Source: Alopecurus myosuroides (taxonomy: Eukaryota > Streptophyta > Magnoliopsida > Poales > Poaceae). From it: DNA of 64,000 bases. The stretch lies in NCBI GenBank assembly GCA_028641055.1, contig CM054062.1, forward strand, positions 26,904,808 through 26,968,807, in the 5' to 3' direction. This document shows positions 59,797-64,000 of the stretch, piece after piece. Numbering within the stretch: the first letter of the stretch is position 1; each line of letters opens with the position of its first letter. Position numbers and translations under genes: made by a program. Below the pieces are notes generated by a model. It did no database searches. It was not told where the DNA came from and saw only the letters and a list, made by a program, of their open reading frames with translations.

Positions 59797-62700
59797 CTAA
59801 GACGAGCAGATACGGTTGTTATGCAACCATCCATCCTTGTTGTAGATAGCCTGAATGACCGCCATCATTCGAGAGCAGCCACCAGCCAAACGCACACGTT
59901 GATCCTCTGGTAAAAGGTGTGACCATAGATGTATCCAATAAGTTGCTTGATGAACCACCTGCAAAAAAATCCCAGCTCTCTCATTGTTAAAGATCACTCC
60001 ATTTCTATGATTCCAAACAGACCAAAGTAAAGCACATACTCCTATACGTATAAGTGCTTTGGTTGATTTATCGACCCCATATAACCAATTACCAAACAAA
60101 TTAGTAACTGATAACGGAGGTGAAATGCTAAACGTGAAATGCACAAGCCTCCAATTTTTTTTAACAAATTCACAAGAAACAAACAAGTGTTCTACCGTTT
60201 CTGGATCTCCACAGAAAACGCAATCTTGAGAAACAACACAATTTCTCTTAATCAAATTATCTTTTGTCAGCAATTCTTTCCTAGAGAGAAACCACATAAA
60301 GACTTTTATTTTGAGTGGCACTTTAATTTTCCATAAGTATTTCTTCAGAAATCTAGCGTCCTCATTCATCAAATCGGCATAGTATGAACTAACTGAGAAA
60401 ACACCAGAAGTAGTAATTGTCCAAACACACTTGTCCTGTCTGTCCACTAAAGACACATCCATAATTCTTTCAATGAGATGCAACCATCTCTCCCATTTGT
60501 CCCCAGTAATATTACGTCGAAACTGTATATTAAGTGGTAAATGGCCTAAAACATCCGAAACTAACACATTCTTATAGCTCACAATTGAGTATAAGGAAGG
60601 GTATTGGGCTGCCAAGGATGAATTCCCTAGCCAATGATCTTCCCAGAATCTAATGCTCTCACCATTACCTACGGTGAACTTAACACGTTTGAAAAATTCA
60701 TCCTTCACCCTCATGATGCCTTTCCAAAAAGGCGAATCTGTTGGCTTGATCTCTATTTCGGCAAGAGTCTTAGTGCCTAAATATTTGTTAGTCAACAGTT
60801 CATGCCACACCCCCTCTTCAGTTAATAATTTATATAACCATTTACTTAACAGACAGTGATTTTTAACCTCTAACACCTCAATACCCAAACCCCCTTGGTC
60901 TTTAGGACGACAAACAATATTCCATTTTGTCAACCTATATTTCTTCTTAGCATTATCACTCTGCCAAAAGAAACGAGACCTATAAAAATCAATTCTCTTC
61001 CTTACCCCAATGGGAACCTCAAAGAAAGAAAAAAGGAACATAGGTAGACTAGTTAACACTGAATTGACTAAAACAAGTCTATCACCGTAAGACAACAATT
61101 TTCCTATCCAGGAACTCAACTTCTGCTCAAACCTGTCCTCCACAACCTTCCATTCTTTATTAAGCAAACGCCTATAATGGATAGGTATCCCCAGGTACTT
61201 AAATGGTAGACTACCCACTTCACAACCAAAAATGCTTCTATAATCATCCAAATGTTCACTAGCCTTGCCAAAACAAAAAATTTCACTTTTATGGAAGTTA
61301 ATCTTTAGTCCAGACATTTGCTCAAACATAGACAAAATCAATTTCATGTTAACAGCCTTGTCTAGATTATGCTCAAGGAAAAGAACCGTGTCATCAGCAT
61401 ATTGGAGAATCGATATTCCCCCTTCCACTAAATGTGGTACCAAGCCACCAATCTGATTATCTTCCTTTGCTCTAGCTATGATAACAGCCAGCATATCTAC
61501 CACAAGATTAAAAAGGATAGGGGATAAAGGATCACCCTGACGTAGGCCTTTTAACGTTTGAAAGAAATGACCAATGTCATCATTTACTTTAATTCCGACA
61601 CTACCACCTTGCACAAAACGAGCAACCCAGTCACACCATTGTGAATTAAAGCCTTTCATACGTAAAGTTTGCTGTAAGAAAGACCAATTAACTTTATCAT
61701 AGGCCTTTTCAAAATCAATTTTAAAGATAACCCCATCCATTTTCTTCCTATGAAGTTCATGGATAGTCTCATGTAAAACAACCACCCCTTCAAGGATATT
61801 TCTACCCGGCAAAAAAGCGGATTGAGATGGTTTAATAACATTCTGAGCAATGGAAGTGACCCTATTAGTACCCACCTTCGTAAAGATTTTGAAACTAACA
61901 TTCAACAAGCAAATTGGTCTATACTGCTCAATCCTACATGCATCCTCTTTCTTTGGTAACAAGGTAATAACACCAAAGTTGAGTTTGTATAATGGAAGGT
62001 TACCCATATGCAACTGAGTAAATAAACCCATCAAGTCAACCTTGATAAAGTCCCAACATCTCTGATAAAATTCAGCCGGAAACCCATCGGGACCCGGAGC
62101 CTTATTATGTTCCATTTGAGAAATGGCCTCAAACACCTCCTCCTCCGAAAAAGGGGATGTGAGATATTCATTTTCCATCGTAGATACTTGAGGTAAATCC
62201 TCAATAAATGATTCTACCAGAGAGAAAGAAGAAGGAGCCGATGCCCCAAATAAATTCTTATAGTATTGAGATATGAAAAATTTAAGATTCTCTTGCCCCA
62301 CAATGGTGCCTTCATCCTGTTCTAATTGAAAGATACGCTTCTTCCTATGTTTACCATTTGCAATCAAGTGAAAGTATCTAGTATTTTCCCCCCCCTGCTG
62401 AACATGTTTAATCTTAGCCCTTTGAGCCCATTTAGATTCCTCTTCTCTACGAAGTTTGGTTAAAAAGTTATCAGCCTGCCTCTTAACCAAGCACTCCTCC
62501 TCACTCAACGGAATGGTCTCAGATTTTATATCCAATTCGTTGATAAGTAACAACAGGCGATCCCGTTGTATCTTATATTCGCCACTAATATGTTTAGCCC
62601 ATCCCCTTAGAAAACTCCGGAGATATCTGATTTTAATTTGCCAATTATCAATAGCATTAGATCCATTACCTGCCTCATTCCATTTCTCCTTAACCATAGC

Positions 62701-63471
62701 TAGAAAACCCTCCCGCGCAAACCAGGCCAACTCAAACGAGAATGCCGATGTATTCCCAATATGAGCCGGTGTCCCAAAGTCAATAAGGATAGGTACATGA
62801 TCGGACTCCGTCCTAGTGAGAGCACGAACTGACACAAGAGGATATTTTTGTTCCCATTCAATAGATGCAAGAAACCGATCCAACTTTTCAAGAGTTGGAA
62901 TAGAATGTCTACTCACCCAAGTATATTGACGCCCAGACATTTCCAGGTCTTTCAAATCTAAACTTTCTATGATTGCATTGAAAATAACAGGCCACCGAGG
63001 ATTGTAATTGTCATTATTCTTCTCCTCACTTCTCCTAATAATGTTGAAATCCCCCCCAATCAACATTGGAAGAGACTCCCCTTCGCAAATCCTAACCAAT
63101 TCCGCAAGAAACTCTGGTTTTTTCTCATCTTGGGCTGCACCATACACCACCACAAAAGCCCACATGAAGCCATCTTCTTTGGACTTTAGATGGAACTTAA
63201 CACAAAAATCACCGGCGCAAATGTTATTAACTAAAATAGATGCCGGATTGAAACCCACAAGGATTCCCCCCGACCTCCCATGAGGTGGTAAACAGTACCA
63301 AGTGAACTCCAAACCCCCCACAAGATGTTTTAAAAAATGATTAGAGAAATTAGATCTCCCTGTCTCTAACAGAGCAAAGAAGTCAATTTTATGCTCACGT
63401 ACTGTTTCATTAATAGCAAGATGTTTAGCCGTATCACCCAAACCATTAGAATTCCAAATAAAACCCCTCAT
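59797..63471 (-). CDS. ORF2: LINE ORF2: endonuclease and reverse transcriptase
   Basis: 1224 codons without interruption. The apurinic-type endonuclease lies at about residues 1-235 (GFIWNSNGLG, LLETGRS, IGGDFNIIRR, ESDHVPILIDF). Reverse transcriptase lies at about residues 440-760 (NKAPGPDGFPAEFYQ, YRPICLLNVSFKIFTK, IDFEKAYDKVNW, GLRQGDPLSPILFNLV, and the catalytic YADD in ILQYADDTVLF). The C-terminal zf-RVT domain has KIKVPLKIKVFMWFLSRK, CVFCGDPETVEHLFVSC. The enzyme nicks target DNA and copies the LINE RNA at the nick. ATG 63471 lies seven bases after the ORF1 stop, which suggests reinitiation or coupled translation. The key residues checked are present, so the copy may be active. Confidence 0.95.
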   Translation of the reverse strand: MRGFIWNSNGLGDTAKHLAINETVREHKIDFFALLETGRSNFSNHFLKHLVGGLEFTWYCLPPHGRSGGILVGFNPASILVNNICAGDFCVKFHLKSKEDGFMWAFVVVYGAAQDEKKPEFLAELVRICEGESLPMLIGGDFNIIRRSEEKNNDNYNPRWPVIFNAIIESLDLKDLEMSGRQYTWVSRHSIPTLEKLDRFLASIEWEQKYPLVSVRALTRTESDHVPILIDFGTPAHIGNTSAFSFELAWFAREGFLAMVKEKWNEAGNGSNAIDNWQIKIRYLRSFLRGWAKHISGEYKIQRDRLLLLINELDIKSETIPLSEEECLVKRQADNFLTKLRREEESKWAQRAKIKHVQQGGENTRYFHLIANGKHRKKRIFQLEQDEGTIVGQENLKFFISQYYKNLFGASAPSSFSLVESFIEDLPQVSTMENEYLTSPFSEEEVFEAISQMEHNKAPGPDGFPAEFYQRCWDFIKVDLMGLFTQLHMGNLPLYKLNFGVITLLPKKEDACRIEQYRPICLLNVSFKIFTKVGTNRVTSIAQNVIKPSQSAFLPGRNILEGVVVLHETIHELHRKKMDGVIFKIDFEKAYDKVNWSFLQQTLRMKGFNSQWCDWVARFVQGGSVGIKVNDDIGHFFQTLKGLRQGDPLSPILFNLVVDMLAVIIARAKEDNQIGGLVPHLVEGGISILQYADDTVLFLEHNLDKAVNMKLILSMFEQMSGLKINFHKSEIFCFGKASEHLDDYRSIFGCEVGSLPFKYLGIPIHYRRLLNKEWKVVEDRFEQKLSSWIGKLLSYGDRLVLVNSVLTSLPMFLFSFFEVPIGVRKRIDFYRSRFFWQSDNAKKKYRLTKWNIVCRPKDQGGLGIEVLEVKNHCLLSKWLYKLLTEEGVWHELLTNKYLGTKTLAEIEIKPTDSPFWKGIMRVKDEFFKRVKFTVGNGESIRFWEDHWLGNSSLAAQYPSLYSIVSYKNVLVSDVLGHLPLNIQFRRNITGDKWERWLHLIERIMDVSLVDRQDKCVWTITTSGVFSVSSYYADLMNEDARFLKKYLWKIKVPLKIKVFMWFLSRKELLTKDNLIKRNCVVSQDCVFCGDPETVEHLFVSCEFVKKNWRLVHFTFSISPPLSVTNLFGNWLYGVDKSTKALIRIGVCALLWSVWNHRNGVIFNNERAGIFLQVVHQATYWIHLWSHLLPEDQRVRLAGGCSRMMAVIQAIYNKDGWLHNNRICSS

Positions 63472-63478
63472 CCCCGGA

Positions 63479-64000
63479 TCACTTTTTAAATTTTTTAACA
63501 GTGTTTAGTCTGGCACTACGCCTCGGAATCTGGCCTTTAGACACAACTGTCTTCGGTTTCTTCTTCTGACAAACAGTAGTATTAGACACCACCAATGTGT
63601 TGCCTACCACCTCCTCATTTTCTAAATCTAGATCATCACATAAATTAGAAGCATTATGTACTACTAAGCTAGAAGTAGGACATGACATGGTTCCTAAATT
63701 ATTTTCCAGAACAACACAGTTCCTAGACTTTTCGATTTGTTTTAAAGATTCAATTGCACGATTTTTTTCATCAACCGAAACCCCAAGAGATATACCCAAT
63801 TTATCTGCACGCTCCAAAATAACATTGTTCGGTAAAGAAACGAAAGAAAGTTTTGTCTGATTACCTGACAAGGGAGTATCACGCTCAGCTGCCCGGATAG
63901 ATGCCTTCTCCAAAATGGAAACATCTGCGTCTGGTTGAGCACTAAGCCTTGCACTAGATCGTATCCCCGCCGATGAAGGATCAGATAGGCCTCCAAATGC
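63479..64000 (-). CDS. ORF1: LINE ORF1, C-terminal part
   Basis: The frame is open from the window edge to TGA at 63479-63481, at least 170 codons. It has an acidic, Ser/Asn-rich stretch and a basic end (QIPRRSARLNTVKKFKK). No zinc knuckle is seen in this part; in plant L1 elements the RNA-binding domains lie further upstream. ORF1 proteins coat the LINE RNA. Confidence 0.8.
   Translation of the reverse strand, partial: AFGGLSDPSSAGIRSSARLSAQPDADVSILEKASIRAAERDTPLSGNQTKLSFVSLPNNVILERADKLGISLGVSVDEKNRAIESLKQIEKSRNCVVLENNLGTMSCPTSSLVVHNASNLCDDLDLENEEVVGNTLVVSNTTVCQKKKPKTVVSKGQIPRRSARLNTVKKFKK

Larger units (their letters stand above)
59584..64000 (-). mobile_element. L1-type LINE with intact ORF2, truncated by the window
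   Basis: It runs on the minus strand from beyond 64000 to a poly-A tail seen as a T run at 59584-59595. It shows an ORF1 C-terminal part, a short gap, an intact ORF2, a 3' untranslated region of about 200 bp, and a terminal hairpin (GCATC-ACCCA-GATGC on the minus strand, about 59617-59631) before poly-A. The 5' end and the target duplication partner lie outside the window. Confidence 0.9.

Overview
This is a plant nuclear window, most likely from a Triticeae grass (wheat, Aegilops or barley type). The evidence is a compact intron-rich housekeeping gene surrounded by deeply nested transposons, Stowaway and Tourist-like MITEs, a Tat-lineage Gypsy element and L1-type LINEs. There is no sign of bacterial or organellar sequence. 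The species itself is inference.

Layout. 1-1075: tail of a Copia-like element (Gag zinc knuckle, polypurine tract, 129-bp LTR). 1076-5418: intergenic sequence with small repeats and an Ala-rich broken reading frame. 5428-30680: a Mutator-like element (MULE) with 95-bp terminal inverted repeats and a perfect 9-bp target duplication (TTTGGTGAG). It carries a decayed MuDR-type transposase, a 348-bp tandem array, an acidic coiled-coil reading frame and a decayed GRF-type zinc-finger gene. The array was split by a 15.2-kb Tat-type Gypsy element (11383-26603, target duplication GAAGA). That element has gag-protease, reverse transcriptase, two RNase H domains and integrase on the plus strand, and a separate eight-exon antisense gene. 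Without that insertion the MULE is about 10.0 kb. 31400-31840 and 33147-33487: two small DNA elements. 33612-42265: a non-autonomous LTR element in minus orientation with 4.09-kb LTRs around only 476 bp of internal sequence. Its LTRs are almost identical, so it inserted very recently. 42293-42552: a Stowaway MITE.

43068-47726 holds the one clearly intact host gene, the B subunit of the vacuolar H+-ATPase, with 14 coding exons and 488 codons, every junction in phase. A 5.6-kb segment starting in its intron 7 is duplicated head to tail (45669-51270 and 51271-56892). The downstream copy repeats exons 8-14, a LINE 3' end, a lone first exon of a cinnamoyl-CoA-reductase-like gene and a MITE. 56893-59583 holds further MITEs and a broken LINE. 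59584-64000 is a minus-strand LINE with an intact 1224-codon ORF2 and the end of ORF1; it runs off the window.

The only pathway shown is vacuolar proton pumping. Everything else is mobile-element biology: MULE transposition with passenger genes, retrotransposition with an antisense accessory gene, and LINE target-primed copying with hairpin 3' ends. All comparisons (LTR identity, duplication identity, terminal repeats) were counted by eye and are approximate.
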